NCBI RefSeq assembly: GCF_003696215.1
Contig: NZ_RFFG01000063.1
Location: forward strand, 1-47,878
DNA length: 47,878 nucleotides
Reading direction: 5' to 3'
From: Actinomadura harenae
GTDB lineage: Bacteria; Actinomycetota; Actinomycetes; Streptosporangiales; Streptosporangiaceae
Part shown: positions 1 to 7,945 of the stretch, in pieces
Numbering within the stretch: the first letter of the stretch is position 1
Layout of the letters: every line of letters begins with the position of its first letter
Notes under the pieces: generated by a model
Told to the model about the DNA's origin: nothing
What the model saw: only the letters and a program-made list of their open reading frames with translations
The model's database searches: none
Translations under genes and position numbers: made by a program

Positions 1-495
1 CAGGCGGGCGGCCGCCGCCTCGCCGGACGCCGTCTCCGCCGCGTCCGCGAAGGCCGGGCCCCGCCACAGGCCCAGCGCCTCGGCGAGCAGGTCGGCGGCC
101 CGGGACGCGTCCCCGGCGGCGAGCGCGGCCCGGCCGTCGTCCGCGAGCACCTCGAACCGCGCCGTGTCCACGTCCACATCGACGTCCACGTCCGCGCCGG
201 ACGCGCCGGACGCGCCCGTCAGGCGATATCCGGCAGGGGTGCTCTCGATGTCGGCGTCCGGCCGCAGGACGCCCCGCAGCCGCGACACCTGCGACTGGAG
301 CGCGTGACCCGGGCCACCCCGGCTCGTCAGGCCGCCGGCGCCGTACAGCTCGTCCGCCAGGCCCTCGGCGGACACCGCCTCACCCGGCCTGACCAGCAAC
401 AACGCCAGCAGGGCACGGCGTGCCGGGCCGCCGAGCGGGACCTGCGTCCCGTCGCGCCGCCATGCCGCCGTCGCCCCGAGCACCCCGAACCGCAT
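1..495 (-). CDS. SARP/AfsR-type (BTAD) transcriptional regulator, N-terminal part, cut by window edge
   Basis: An open frame runs from the ATG at 495 to the window edge (165 codons) without a stop. The first ~95 residues look like an OmpR/SARP winged-helix domain: it starts MRFGVLGA, then has GGPARRALLALLLVRPGE, and HALQSQVSRLR followed by TPAGYRL. From about residue 105 the helical start of a bacterial transcriptional activation domain follows (TARFEVLADDGRAAL, then LAEALGLWRGPAFAD). Such proteins activate secondary-metabolism or stress operons. A short run of alternating Asp-Val sits at the domain junction. The gene diverges from peptide deformylase with about 60 bp between them. The C-terminus, and any NB-ARC/TPR extension, lies outside the window. 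Confidence 0.85.
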   Translation of the reverse strand, partial: MRFGVLGATAAWRRDGTQVPLGGPARRALLALLLVRPGEAVSAEGLADELYGAGGLTSRGGPGHALQSQVSRLRGVLRPDADIESTPAGYRLTGASGASGADVDVDVDVDTARFEVLADDGRAALAAGDASRAADLLAEALGLWRGPAFADAAETASGEAAAARL

Positions 496-562
496 GAACG
501 TGATTATCGCCCCGAACCGCCCTTTGCGCAGGCCGGACCTCCGGCTGACTACCATGCAGGCC

Positions 563-1120
563 ATGACGAGCGGACAGGCACGACCGATCACCGTGGTGGG
601 GGAGCCGATCCTCCACCGCGCCCTGCGTCCCGTGGAGACGTACGACGCCGACCTCGCGGCCCTGGTGGACGACATGTTCGCCAGCATGTACGAGGCCGAC
701 GGCGTCGGGCTCGCCGCGAACCAGATCGCCGTCGACCTGCGCGTCTTCGTCTACGACTGCCCGGACGGCGACGAGGTGAACCAGAAGGGCGTGATCTGCA
801 ACCCCACGCTCGTCCTGCCCGAGGGCCCGCACCGGCACCTCGACGACGGCGACGAGGGCTGCCTGTCGGTGCCCGGCCCGCACGCGCCGCTCGCCCGCCC
901 CGACCGCGCCACCTGCCACGGCTTCGACGTGAACGGCGACCCGGTCACCGTCGAGGGGACGGGGCTGCTCGCCCGCTGCCTCCAGCACGAGACCGACCAC
1001 CTGAACGGCAAGCTCTACATCGACCGCCTCTCCGGCCGCGCCCGCAAGAAGGTGCTCCGCGAGATGGAGGAGATGCGCGCCCAGGCCCTCGCCGAGGCCG
1101 ACACCGAACAGGCCCTCTAG
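563..1120 (+). CDS. def: Peptide deformylase
   Basis: This metallo-hydrolase removes the formyl group from the initiator methionine of new proteins. All three family motifs are visible in order: GVGLAANQ (about residues 47-54), EGCLSVPG with the metal-ligand Cys (98-105) and HETDHLNG with the two His ligands and catalytic Glu (142-149). At 185 aa the length is normal. ATG codons at 554 and 563 are both in frame; neither has a clear Shine-Dalgarno sequence. 563 is chosen because a TACCAT hexamer at 550-555 would fit a leaderless transcript, so the start is uncertain by three codons. The gene converges on the DJ-1 gene with 16 bp between stops. Confidence 0.95.
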   Translation: MTSGQARPITVVGEPILHRALRPVETYDADLAALVDDMFASMYEADGVGLAANQIAVDLRVFVYDCPDGDEVNQKGVICNPTLVLPEGPHRHLDDGDEGCLSVPGPHAPLARPDRATCHGFDVNGDPVTVEGTGLLARCLQHETDHLNGKLYIDRLSGRARKKVLREMEEMRAQALAEADTEQAL

Positions 1121-1136
1121 GCCGCCGGGCCCCGGG

Positions 1137-1772
1137 TCATTCGGCGTAGGGCGGCTCGGGGTAGTACTGCACGTACTTCTGGACGGCCCGCGCGTGGTCG
1201 GCGCCGTGCAGCGCGCCGACCAGCCACAACGCCATGTCGATGCCCGCCGAGACGCCCTGGCTGGTCACGACGTCGCCGTCCACGACGAACCGCTCGCCCC
1301 GGACGAGCGTGACGCCCTCACGCGCGTCCAGCTCGTCCTCGCCCGCCCAGTGGGTCGCGGCGCGGCGGCCGTCCAGCAGGCCCGCGTCGTGCAGCAGCAG
1401 CGACCCGGTGCACACGCTGGTCAGCCAGCGCACCTTCGGCGCGGTCGCCGCGAGCCACCCGGTGATCACCGGGTCCTTGCCCGCCGCGACGCGCCCGTTC
1501 CCGCCCGGGACGAGCAGGACGTCCAGGTCGGGATGGTCGTCGAAGGTGGCGTCCGGCAGCACCCGCATGCCCTTGTTGCACCGGACGGGGGCGTCGGACG
1601 CGCTGATCAGCACCGCCGTGTCCCGCCCGTCCCGGACCGCCGAGGACGCCGTGAAGATCTCCCAGGGGCCGGCGAAGTCGAGCTCCTCGGCCCCCTCGAA
1701 CAGCAGCAGCCCGTACGTCAGCCCCTCGGCCGTCATCCGTTCCGCCGCCGTCATCCGCTCGTCATCCGTCAT
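1137..1772 (-). CDS. DJ-1/PfpI family protein (isonitrile-hydratase-like)
   Basis: A 211-aa single-domain class I glutamine-amidotransferase-like fold. The nucleophile elbow is in LTSVCTGSLLL (the Cys about residue 120), after LLVPGGNG and before the ATHW segment typical of isonitrile-hydratase/ThiJ proteins. The order FAGPWEIF, PGGNG, VCTGS, ATHW and VSAGIDMAL matches that subgroup. The substrate cannot be told. The N-terminus holds three MTxxER-like repeats, so the start could lie up to 17 codons further in. Its ATG overlaps the stop of the upstream regulator (ATGA, 1769-1772), which implies translational coupling. Confidence 0.85.
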   Translation of the reverse strand: MTDDERMTAAERMTAEGLTYGLLLFEGAEELDFAGPWEIFTASSAVRDGRDTAVLISASDAPVRCNKGMRVLPDATFDDHPDLDVLLVPGGNGRVAAGKDPVITGWLAATAPKVRWLTSVCTGSLLLHDAGLLDGRRAATHWAGEDELDAREGVTLVRGERFVVDGDVVTSQGVSAGIDMALWLVGALHGADHARAVQKYVQYYPEPPYAE

Positions 1773-2728
1773 CGGACGTCCCTCTCCGTAGTGCGAAACC
1801 GTTCGCGGTAGTCGGACGGCGCGACCCCGACCGTCCGGTGGAAGGCCCGGCGCAGGGTCTCGCCGGTGCCGAAGCCGAGCCGCCGGGCCAGCGCCTCGAC
1901 CGGTTCGGCGGTCTCGGCGAGCGCGCGCCGCGCCGCCTCGATCCGGACCCGCTCGACGTAGCCGCCGGGCGGGACGCCCATCTCCGCGGTGAACCGGCGC
2001 TGCAACTGCCGGGTGCTGAGCCCGGCACGTTCGGCCAGGTCACCGATGCCGTGCCGGTCGCCCGGACGGGCGTGCACGGCGTCCACGGCCGTCCGGATCG
2101 GGTCGCTCTCCGGACGCGCCGTCCACAGCGGGACGCTGAACTGCGACTGGCTGCCCGGACGGCGCAGGAACAGCACCAGCTCGCGGGCGACGTGATGCGC
2201 GGCGTCCCGGCCGAGGTCGGCCTCGACCAGGGCGAGCGCGAGGTCCATCCCGGCGGTGACGCCCGCCGAGGTCCAGATCCGCCCGTCCCGGACGAAGATC
2301 GGGTCGCAGTCGACGACGGCCTCCGGATGCGCGTGCCGGACCTGCTCCTCGCGCTCCCAGTGCGTCGTGACGCGCCGTCCGGTCAGGAGACCGGCCGCGC
2401 CGAGCAGCAGCACGCCGCTGCACACCGACGCCACCCGCCGCGCGCCCCGCGCCGCGTCCCGGATCCAGCCGACCAGCGCCTCGTCCCGGACGGCCGCGTC
2501 CACCCCGGCCCCGCCGACCACGACGAGCGTGTCGATGCCGCGGGACGGGTCCAGGTCGCGGACGCCGTGCCGCGCGACGACGGGCAGCCCGCTGTTCGCC
2601 CGGACCTCCCCGGCCTCGGGCGCGACGACCAGGCACTCGTACCGCCCGGTGAAGGAGAACACCTCGAACGGCCCGGTCAGGTCGAGCGACTGGAACCCGT
2701 CGAAGACGACGAACACGACACGTTGCAC
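1769..2728 (-). CDS. GlxA-family transcriptional regulator (DJ-1/PfpI domain plus AraC HTH)
   Basis: The N-terminal ~190 residues are a DJ-1/PfpI domain (VVFVVFDGFQSLDLTGPFEV, then VVVGGAG and VASVCSGVLLLGAAGLL). The C-terminal ~100 are an AraC/XylS double helix-turn-helix (LAERAGLSTRQLQRRF, then LARRLGFGTGETLRRAFHR). The likely start is GTG 2728, giving 319 aa; in-frame codons upstream to 2815 add 29 residues that do not resemble the family. The gene overlaps the downstream stand-alone DJ-1 enzyme by four bases, so regulator and enzyme are probably one unit. The DJ-1 domain presumably senses a ligand in such proteins; the ligand is unknown. Confidence 0.87.
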   Translation of the reverse strand: MQRVVFVVFDGFQSLDLTGPFEVFSFTGRYECLVVAPEAGEVRANSGLPVVARHGVRDLDPSRGIDTLVVVGGAGVDAAVRDEALVGWIRDAARGARRVASVCSGVLLLGAAGLLTGRRVTTHWEREEQVRHAHPEAVVDCDPIFVRDGRIWTSAGVTAGMDLALALVEADLGRDAAHHVARELVLFLRRPGSQSQFSVPLWTARPESDPIRTAVDAVHARPGDRHGIGDLAERAGLSTRQLQRRFTAEMGVPPGGYVERVRIEAARRALAETAEPVEALARRLGFGTGETLRRAFHRTVGVAPSDYRERFRTTERDVR

Positions 2729-2833
2729 GCTTCGAGCGTGCCGCCGCCGGGAGGACGGCGTCAACGACGGGTACCCCACAGATCGCGCCAAACGGCGTGC
2801 GGCGCATTCATCCATGAATCCGCGAAATAGCGG

Positions 2834-2864
2834 TTGACAACTGCCGGGCGCGCCCCACTACTAT
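2834..2864 (+). promoter_or_regulatory. Candidate sigma-70 promoter for the 52-aa protein gene
   Basis: A perfect TTGACA (2834-2839) is followed after 19 bp by TACTAT (2859-2864). The expected start of transcription is near 2871, right at an ATG GAG CTT TGA mini-frame (2872-2883). The rest of 2729-3110 (382 bases without a larger gene) is then a leader of about 240 nt. It contains a CGGCC/GGCCG hairpin (3065-3081) whose 3' arm could also pair with an earlier CGGCC (3053-3057). The 19-bp spacer is longer than ideal. Confidence 0.5.
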
Positions 2865-3110
2865 TGCGGCCATGGAGCTTTGATTCATCTTCCGGGTTGA
2901 GCCGCCCGCCACGTGCCCGTCCTGAACGGCGCGCACGTCCGCGGCCCGCTCCCCCATCTCCCTCTCGGCCGTCCCACGGTCTCGTCATGCCCGCCTGCCG
3001 CGCCGTCACCTGCGCGTCCAGCGGTGTCCGACGCCTGCCCTCATGGACGTCCGGCCATTTTTCGCGGCCTTTTCCAGGCCGAATTCGAGCATGCCCGGAG
3101 GTGTCTCTTC

Positions 3111-3269
3111 ATGCGATTCCACAATGACGACAACACGCCCTTCGCCAAGGCCCTGGCGAAGAAGAGGTCGAAGCTCGACCTTCAGATCCAGCGCGGCGCC
3201 GGCGTCGTGGACAGCGGCCGCAAGAACGCGGGCCGCGCCCCCACCCGCCAGTTCAACCGGGGCCGCTAG
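3111..3269 (+). CDS. Small basic protein, 52 aa, function unknown
   Basis: The ATG at 3111 is preceded by GGAGG (3097-3101) at a 9-nt spacing. The frame runs 52 codons, starts MRFHNDDNTPFAKALAKKR and ends in a Gly/Arg/Asn-rich basic tail (RQFNRGR). It has no membrane segment, no signal peptide and no Cys. I do not recognise a family. A good promoter, a long leader, a strong ribosome-binding site and a following terminator (3289-3315) together argue that it is a real gene transcribed alone. The basic charge would fit a nucleic-acid or ribosome contact, but that is a guess. Confidence 0.65.
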   Translation: MRFHNDDNTPFAKALAKKRSKLDLQIQRGAGVVDSGRKNAGRAPTRQFNRGR

Positions 3270-3288
3270 CCCGCCGGGTAGCCCCCGC

Positions 3289-3315
3289 TCCGGCCGCCCC
3301 GCCCCGGGGCGGCCG
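3289..3315. terminator. Bidirectional hairpin terminator
   Basis: A perfect 12-bp stem (CCGGCCGCCCCG at 3289-3300 with its complement at 3304-3315) and a 3-nt loop lies between the stop of the 52-aa gene and the stop of the convergent acetyltransferase. There is no T-run, which is usual in high-GC actinobacteria. Confidence 0.65.
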
Positions 3316-3322
3316 GGGACTC

Positions 3323-3841
3323 TCACTCCTCGCGGATCGCCTGGAACAGGGCGTGGTCCTGCCAGCGTCCCGCGATCTTGCAGTAGTCGGGCGCGAGCCC
3401 GTACCGGGCGAAGCCGTTGCGCTCCAGCACCCGCTGCGACCGCTCGTTGTGCACGAGCGTCGCCGCCTGGACCCGGTGCAGGTCCAGGCCGTCGAACGCG
3501 ATCCGCACGATCTCCCCGACCGCGCGCGTGGCGAGGCCGCGCCCGTTCGCGGCGCCGCTCACCCAGTACCCGAGGTTCCCGGACTGGAACGCTCCACGGA
3601 CGATGTCGACCAGGTGGATCCGTCCGGCGATCGCGCCCGTGTCGTCCAGGATCACGCGTGGGACGGCCGTCCCGCGCGCGTGGCCTTCGAGCATCACCTC
3701 CAGCAGGGCCCGCTGCCCGGCCTCGGTGTAGAACTCCTCGTCCCGGACGGGCTCCCAGGGTGCGAGGAACTCCCGGTTCGCGTCGTAGGCGCCGGCGAGC
3801 TCGGCCGCGTCCGCCAGGGTGACAAGTCGGGTTATGTTCAT
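3323..3841 (-). CDS. GNAT N-acetyltransferase, RimJ/RimL type
   Basis: A 172-aa acetyl-CoA-dependent acetyltransferase. The acetyl-CoA loop is visible in GAANGRGLATRAVGEIVRI (about residues 96-114), preceded by the strand LGYWVSG and followed by LHRVQAATLVHNERSQRVLERNGFARYG, the typical RimJ/RimL ending. Members acetylate N-terminal amines of ribosomal proteins or small molecules; the substrate here cannot be told. It converges on the 52-aa gene. Confidence 0.88.
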   Translation of the reverse strand: MNITRLVTLADAAELAGAYDANREFLAPWEPVRDEEFYTEAGQRALLEVMLEGHARGTAVPRVILDDTGAIAGRIHLVDIVRGAFQSGNLGYWVSGAANGRGLATRAVGEIVRIAFDGLDLHRVQAATLVHNERSQRVLERNGFARYGLAPDYCKIAGRWQDHALFQAIREE

Positions 3842-3899
3842 CCGCCCATGATCGCGGACCGTGGAGACCCCGCGCGAGCCCCTCTCCCCGGCCGGGCGG

Positions 3900-4439
3900 T
3901 CAGTCGGACGGCATCGCGCTGCCGGACTCGTGATGGTCCTGCCCGCCGGCCTGCGGCTGGGTCTGAAGGGCCGCGCGGAGCTGCTCCTCCTGCTCCTGGG
4001 ACAGCGAGGTCTGGATGACCTGGCCGCCGAACTGCGCGAGCTCGGGCAGCACCTTGTCCGGCGTGCTCTTGCTGATGAGCAGGAAGACCGCCGCCGCGCC
4101 CGGGCGCAGCCCCTCGCCGAGGCGGCGCATGAACGAGTCGTCGATGCCGAGGTCGGTGGCGGCGCCCATCGCGGCGCCGGTCGCGCCGCCGATGGCCGCG
4201 CCGATCAGCGGCTGCAGGAAGATCAACCCGATCAGGCCGCCCCACAGCGCGCCGCCCGCCGCGCCCCCGGCGACCGTGTTCACCGCCTGGTGCAGCTTGA
4301 TCTTGCCGTCCTGGCGGCGCTCCACGACCACGGCGTCCGAGACCTCGATGACGTGCTGGGTCTGGAGCTGCCGTACCTTCTCCCGGACCTTGTTGGCGGT
4401 GTCGACGTCGTCGTAGGCGATCGCCACGAGATCACTCAT
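3900..4439 (-). CDS. DUF1269 family protein with glycine-zipper membrane segment
   Basis: A 179-aa protein. The N-terminal ~60 residues (start MSDLVAIAYDD, with VVVERRQDGKIKLHQ) and the Gly/Ala-rich centre (AGGAAGGALWGGLIGLIF, then LIGAAIGGATGAAMGAATD, about residues 58-95) match the DUF1269 layout: a soluble ferredoxin-like half, a glycine-zipper hairpin, then a soluble C-terminus (VFLLISKSTPDKVLPEL). The tail is polar and Gln-rich. It probably associates with membranes; its role is unknown. It is a stand-alone gene. Confidence 0.87.
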   Translation of the reverse strand: MSDLVAIAYDDVDTANKVREKVRQLQTQHVIEVSDAVVVERRQDGKIKLHQAVNTVAGGAAGGALWGGLIGLIFLQPLIGAAIGGATGAAMGAATDLGIDDSFMRRLGEGLRPGAAAVFLLISKSTPDKVLPELAQFGGQVIQTSLSQEQEEQLRAALQTQPQAGGQDHHESGSAMPSD

Positions 4440-4535
4440 CGCCGGTTCCCCCCGATCGTTCGGGCGACCGTCCGCCGCCCCCCGGGGGGACCCATACCCA
4501 CGCCTACCGCTGTTCCACCGGTCTGACCTGCGGGT

Positions 4536-5027
4536 TCATCCCCGGGCGACGAGTGCGCGCTGCAGCTCCCGGATCTCGTCCGCGAACTCCTCGACCGGGC
4601 CGTCCACCGGGAGACCGGGGGCGACCTCCCCGATCGCGAGCGGGAGGACGGGGGAGGCCGGGGCGCCCAGCTCGGCCATCCACGCGCCGAGCTGCTCGGT
4701 CGAGGACGCGTAGACGATGCGGCCCAGGCCGACCCAGGCGTGCGCGGCCGAGCACATCGCGCAGTGCTCGCCGGAGGTGTACACGGTCGCGGCGGCGCGC
4801 TCGGACGCCGGGACGTTCTCGGCCGCCCAGCGCGCGATCTCGAACTCGGGGTGGCGGGTCTGGTCGCCGTCCTTGACCCGGTTGCGGTCCTCGAACAGCA
4901 CCTCGCCGGACGCCGCGACGAGCACCGAGCCGTAGGGCTGGTCCCCGTCCGCGAGGGCCTCGGCGGCCAGGTCCACGCAGCGGCGCAGGTGGGCGCGCTC
5001 GGTCTCGGTCGGCTCGTACCAGGTCAT
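4536..5027 (-). CDS. Nucleoside/guanine deaminase-like zinc deaminase
   Basis: A 163-aa cytidine-deaminase-fold enzyme. The zinc and proton-shuttle residues appear as HPEFE (His and Glu of the HxE motif, about residue 68) and GEHCAMC (the two Cys ligands, about 92-98), with the substrate segment QPYGSVLV before them. These enzymes hydrolytically remove an amino group from a base or nucleoside; which one is not clear. The ATG at 5027 has GGGGGGA just upstream; a TTG at 5039 is also in frame but less likely. It is followed at 4440-4535 by about 95 bp with no gene before DUF1269. Confidence 0.87.
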   Translation of the reverse strand: MTWYEPTETERAHLRRCVDLAAEALADGDQPYGSVLVAASGEVLFEDRNRVKDGDQTRHPEFEIARWAAENVPASERAAATVYTSGEHCAMCSAAHAWVGLGRIVYASSTEQLGAWMAELGAPASPVLPLAIGEVAPGLPVDGPVEEFADEIRELQRALVARG

Positions 5028-5049
5028 TTGTCCCCCCAAAGGTCGGTGA

Positions 5050-5478
5050 TCAGGCAGAGGTTAGATCATCTCCGGCGATATTCAAGGGGAGGAGGCCGCG
5101 CTCTTCGAACACCCGCTTGGCGACGAGGGGCGCGTTGATCGCGCGGGGCATCCCGGCGTAGACGGCCGTGTGCAGCAGCGCCTCGGAGATCTCCGTCGGG
5201 GTCAGCCCGACGTTCAGCGCGGCGTTGATGTGGACGTCCAGCTCGATCTCGCAGCCGCCGAGCGCGGCGAGGATGCCGAGGGTGACGAGCTGGCGGTCCC
5301 GGGGCGGCAGCTGGGGCCGGTCGTACATGTCGCCGAACGCCCAGGCCACGACCTGGTGGCCGAGCTCGGGCGACACGTCGCCGAGCGACGCGACGACGCG
5401 CTGCCCGCCCTCGCCGTCCACCCGCTCCAGGACCTTCATCCCGTGCTCGAAGCGCTCGTTCCGCTCGTTCCGGTCCAT
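5050..5478 (-). CDS. Carboxymuconolactone decarboxylase family protein
   Basis: A 142-aa AhpD/CMD-fold protein. The all-helical pattern includes LPPRDRQLVTLGILAALGG, then ELDVHINAALNVGLTPTEISEALLHTAVYAGMPRA, as in 4-carboxymuconolactone decarboxylase (PcaC-like). It has no CxxC, so it is not a peroxidase. The ATG at 5478 has AGGAG with a 7-nt gap and is preferred to a GTG at 5526. It diverges from a LysR regulator at 5589, the classic arrangement for regulation by that neighbour. The true substrate (protocatechuate pathway or another lactone) is unknown. Confidence 0.85.
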   Translation of the reverse strand: MDRNERNERFEHGMKVLERVDGEGGQRVVASLGDVSPELGHQVVAWAFGDMYDRPQLPPRDRQLVTLGILAALGGCEIELDVHINAALNVGLTPTEISEALLHTAVYAGMPRAINAPLVAKRVFEERGLLPLNIAGDDLTSA

Positions 5479-5549
5479 CTCGGGACTCCTTCGTCCGTTT
5501 TCGGTGATGTCCTGATCCTGTCCCACCGCGGCCAGGGCACAGCCTTCTG

Positions 5550-5567
5550 AGCATGACCTTCTATGCT
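5550..5567. promoter_or_regulatory. Inverted repeat in the CMD/LysR divergent region
   Basis: AGCAT (5550-5554) and ATGCT (5563-5567) are perfect inverted arms separated by 8 bp, 22 bp before the LysR start codon. The position suits an autoregulatory LysR-type site, but it is not the textbook T-N11-A form. Confidence 0.3.
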
Positions 5568-5588
5568 GTCCATGCCTGGGAGGTATGG

Positions 5589-6515
5589 ATGGAGATTCGA
5601 CTGCTCGGCTATGTCGTCGCGATCGCCGAGGAGGGATCGATCAGCGCGGCGGCGCGCAGGCTGCATCTCACGCAGCCGACACTGAGCCGCCAGCTGCGTG
5701 AACTCGAACGCGACTTCGGCACGCGCCTGTTCGAGCGGGAGGGCCGCGGGCTGATTCCCACCGAGGCCGGGCGGGCGCTGCTGCGCCGGGCCCGGGTGAT
5801 CCTCGCCGAGGCGGAGGCGGCGCGGGAGGACGTCCGGCTCGCCGCGCTCGGGCTGTCCGGGCGGCTCACCGTCGCGTTCGGGCCGTCCGGGATCAACGGG
5901 CCGCTCGGCGCCGCGCTCGGCCGGCTGCGCCGCGAGCTGCCGAACGTCGACCTGCGCCTGGAGGAGAGCTTCAGCGACGCCGACATGTCCGAGGGCGTGC
6001 TGGACGGACGGTACGACCTGTCGGTCCACCGGCTGCCCGGGCGGGACGCGCGGCTCGCCGCGCAGGTGTGGTGGCGCGAGCCGATGACGCTGTTCGTCCC
6101 GGAGAACCACGCGCTGGCGTCCGGGACGGGGCCGCTGCCGCTGACCGCGCTCGGCCGGATCCCGCTGGTGCTGTGGCCGCGCGAGGCGTCGGCGCGCTCG
6201 CACGACGAGGTCATCGCGCTCTGCGACCGGGCCGGGGTGGTGCCCCGGATCGCGGCCGAGGGACGGACCGTCCCGACGCTGCTCGCACTGGTCGCGGCCG
6301 GGTTCGGCGCCGCGGTCCTGCCCGACGCGATGCGCTCGCTGCGCCGGGTCGGGGTGACCGCGCGCCCGCTCGCCGGGACGTCCACCGCGCTGCACCTGGT
6401 GTGGCGCGCGGACGACCCGAACCCGCTGGTCGAGCGGGCGCGCACCGCCCTCGCCGCGCTGGGGCGGGACGCCCGGCCGGCCACCGGCGGGGTATCGGCG
6501 GCCGGCCGGGAGTGA
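5589..6515 (+). CDS. LysR-family transcriptional regulator
   Basis: A 308-aa regulator. The winged helix-turn-helix is at the N-terminus (AIAEEGSISAAARRLHLTQP followed by TLSRQLRELERDFGTRLFER, about residues 10-50). It is followed by a two-lobed periplasmic-binding-like effector domain (LTVAFGPSG; LRLEESFSDADM; GFGAAVLPDAM). The start is ATG 5589, with GGGAGG five bases upstream; an in-frame ATG at 5553 is an unlikely alternative. It probably controls the divergent CMD gene in response to an aromatic or lactone metabolite (inference from arrangement). Confidence 0.92.
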   Translation: MEIRLLGYVVAIAEEGSISAAARRLHLTQPTLSRQLRELERDFGTRLFEREGRGLIPTEAGRALLRRARVILAEAEAAREDVRLAALGLSGRLTVAFGPSGINGPLGAALGRLRRELPNVDLRLEESFSDADMSEGVLDGRYDLSVHRLPGRDARLAAQVWWREPMTLFVPENHALASGTGPLPLTALGRIPLVLWPREASARSHDEVIALCDRAGVVPRIAAEGRTVPTLLALVAAGFGAAVLPDAMRSLRRVGVTARPLAGTSTALHLVWRADDPNPLVERARTALAALGRDARPATGGVSAAGRE

Positions 6516-6518
6516 CGG

Positions 6519-6537
6519 GGCCGGGCGCGACCCGGCC
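6519..6537. terminator. Short hairpin between convergent genes
   Basis: GGCCGGG (6519-6525) and CCCGGCC (6531-6537) form a 7-bp stem with a 5-nt loop, between the LysR stop and the protease stop. Confidence 0.45.
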
Positions 6538-6551
6538 TCCTGGAGGAACGG

Positions 6552-7598
6552 TCAGCCGACGTCGACGCCGTAGGCGCTGAGGACGGGTCCGACCGGCTGG
6601 AAGAAGGTCTCGCCGCCGGACGAGCAGTCGCCGCTGCCGCCGGAGGTGAGGCCGAGGGCGGAGGTGCCGTCGAACAGCGAGCCGCCGCTGTCGCCGGGCT
6701 CGGCGCAGACGTCGGTGTCGATCAGGCCGTCGACGGTGCCCTCCTGGTAGTTGACCGACGCGTCCAGGCCCTGGACGGTGCCGCCGTGCACGCCGGACGT
6801 ACTGCCGCTGCGCTGCACGGACTCGCCGACGTAGGCGTCCGCGGCCTGGGTGATCGGCTGCGTCGAGCCGTCGTACAGGTCGACGTCGCTCGGGTGGTCC
6901 GCGCCGCCCGTGTACTGGACGATCGCGTAGTCCGTCCCGGGGAAGCGGCTGTCGACGTTCTGGCCGAGCTCGTTGCCGCTGCCGTCCGTCCACGAGGAGG
7001 AGTCGTTGCCGCAGTGGCCCGCGGTGATGAAGTAGGCCGTGCCGCTGGAGTCGTGCACGTTGAAGCCGAGCGAGCAGCGGACGTTCGCGCCGTAGATCGC
7101 GTCCCCGCCGCTGATGAGCGGCCGGAACGTGCCGCGGACCTGTCTGATCCGCACGGCCTGTCCGAGCGCCGCCGCCGCGGCCTTCACCTTGGCCAACTTG
7201 GCCCCGGTGACCGTCCGGTCGACGGACAGGACGACCTGGTCGGTGCGGGGGTCGATGGACCACGCGGTGCCGGGCACGCGCGCGGTCTGGCGGAGCCGGG
7301 CGGTCGCGGCGCGCAGCGCGGTGCCGTCGCGTCCGACCGTCCTGGCCTCGACGCCGGCGGCGCGGACGGTCCGCGCGTCGGCATCGCTGGTGACCGTGAC
7401 GACCAGCTTGTGGGTCGCCGGGTCGGCGTAGGCGCCCGCGGTGCGTCCGCCGAGCCGCTTGGCCAGCTCGCGGGCGGTCGTCGCGGGGTCGTGCGGCTTG
7501 GGCTGGGCCGCGTGCGCGCCGGGTACGACGGCCGCGGTCAGCGCCGTGGCGGCGAGGACGGTCAGTCCGGCGCGCCTGGGCAGGTGGTGGGAGCTCAC
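6552..7598 (-). CDS. Secreted S1-family serine protease with propeptide (streptogrisin/alpha-lytic type)
   Basis: A 348-aa pre-pro-protease. Residues 1-30 are a signal peptide ending at AHA. A propeptide follows to about residue 160, where the mature domain starts (ISGGDAIYG). The catalytic triad is His195 (TAGHCGN), Asp223 (GTDYAIVQY) and Ser304 (PGDSGGS). Cys pairs flank the His (RCSLGF/GHC) and the Ser. GTG 7598 is chosen because GGAGG lies 10 nt before it and the signal peptide then starts correctly; longer in-frame versions to 7811 add unlikely residues. The propeptide is expected to fold the protease and be cut off outside the cell. Confidence 0.93.
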   Translation of the reverse strand: MSSHHLPRRAGLTVLAATALTAAVVPGAHAAQPKPHDPATTARELAKRLGGRTAGAYADPATHKLVVTVTSDADARTVRAAGVEARTVGRDGTALRAATARLRQTARVPGTAWSIDPRTDQVVLSVDRTVTGAKLAKVKAAAAALGQAVRIRQVRGTFRPLISGGDAIYGANVRCSLGFNVHDSSGTAYFITAGHCGNDSSSWTDGSGNELGQNVDSRFPGTDYAIVQYTGGADHPSDVDLYDGSTQPITQAADAYVGESVQRSGSTSGVHGGTVQGLDASVNYQEGTVDGLIDTDVCAEPGDSGGSLFDGTSALGLTSGGSGDCSSGGETFFQPVGPVLSAYGVDVG

Positions 7599-7834
7599 GG
7601 GGTGTATCCCTCCGTGGGACAGGGGCGCGTACCTTGGCGACGCGCCCGCAGGCGACCGGACGCTCCACGGGCACACCTCCACACCGCCGGCCACGCACGG
7701 GTCCCAAACGCGCAGGCCGCAAGAGCGGCCCCCTCGGTTATGGCGGTACCGAGGGAGCCGCACCGTCGCGGTCGGCTCCGGACGCGACGCGCCCTTGGCG
7801 GTGGAGCACACCCGACGGCGGGGTGGGAGCCCCG

Positions 7835-7848
7835 GTCTTCATGAAGAC
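7835..7848. promoter_or_regulatory. Perfect 14-bp palindrome, possible operator
   Basis: GTCTTCATGAAGAC equals its own reverse complement. It lies about 237 bp upstream of the protease start and 120 bp upstream of the Rrf2 gene, in a locally AT-richer stretch. It may be an operator for a promoter firing towards the protease. The cognate regulator is unknown. Confidence 0.35.
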
Positions 7849-7945
7849 TGAACGTCCCCTCAAAAGAGGACAATGGTTACGGATGCCGCGTAGGGCTATC
7901 CCTATGCCGCGCGCTCCGGGGGCCGGGCCCGTTGCGTCCGGGAAC

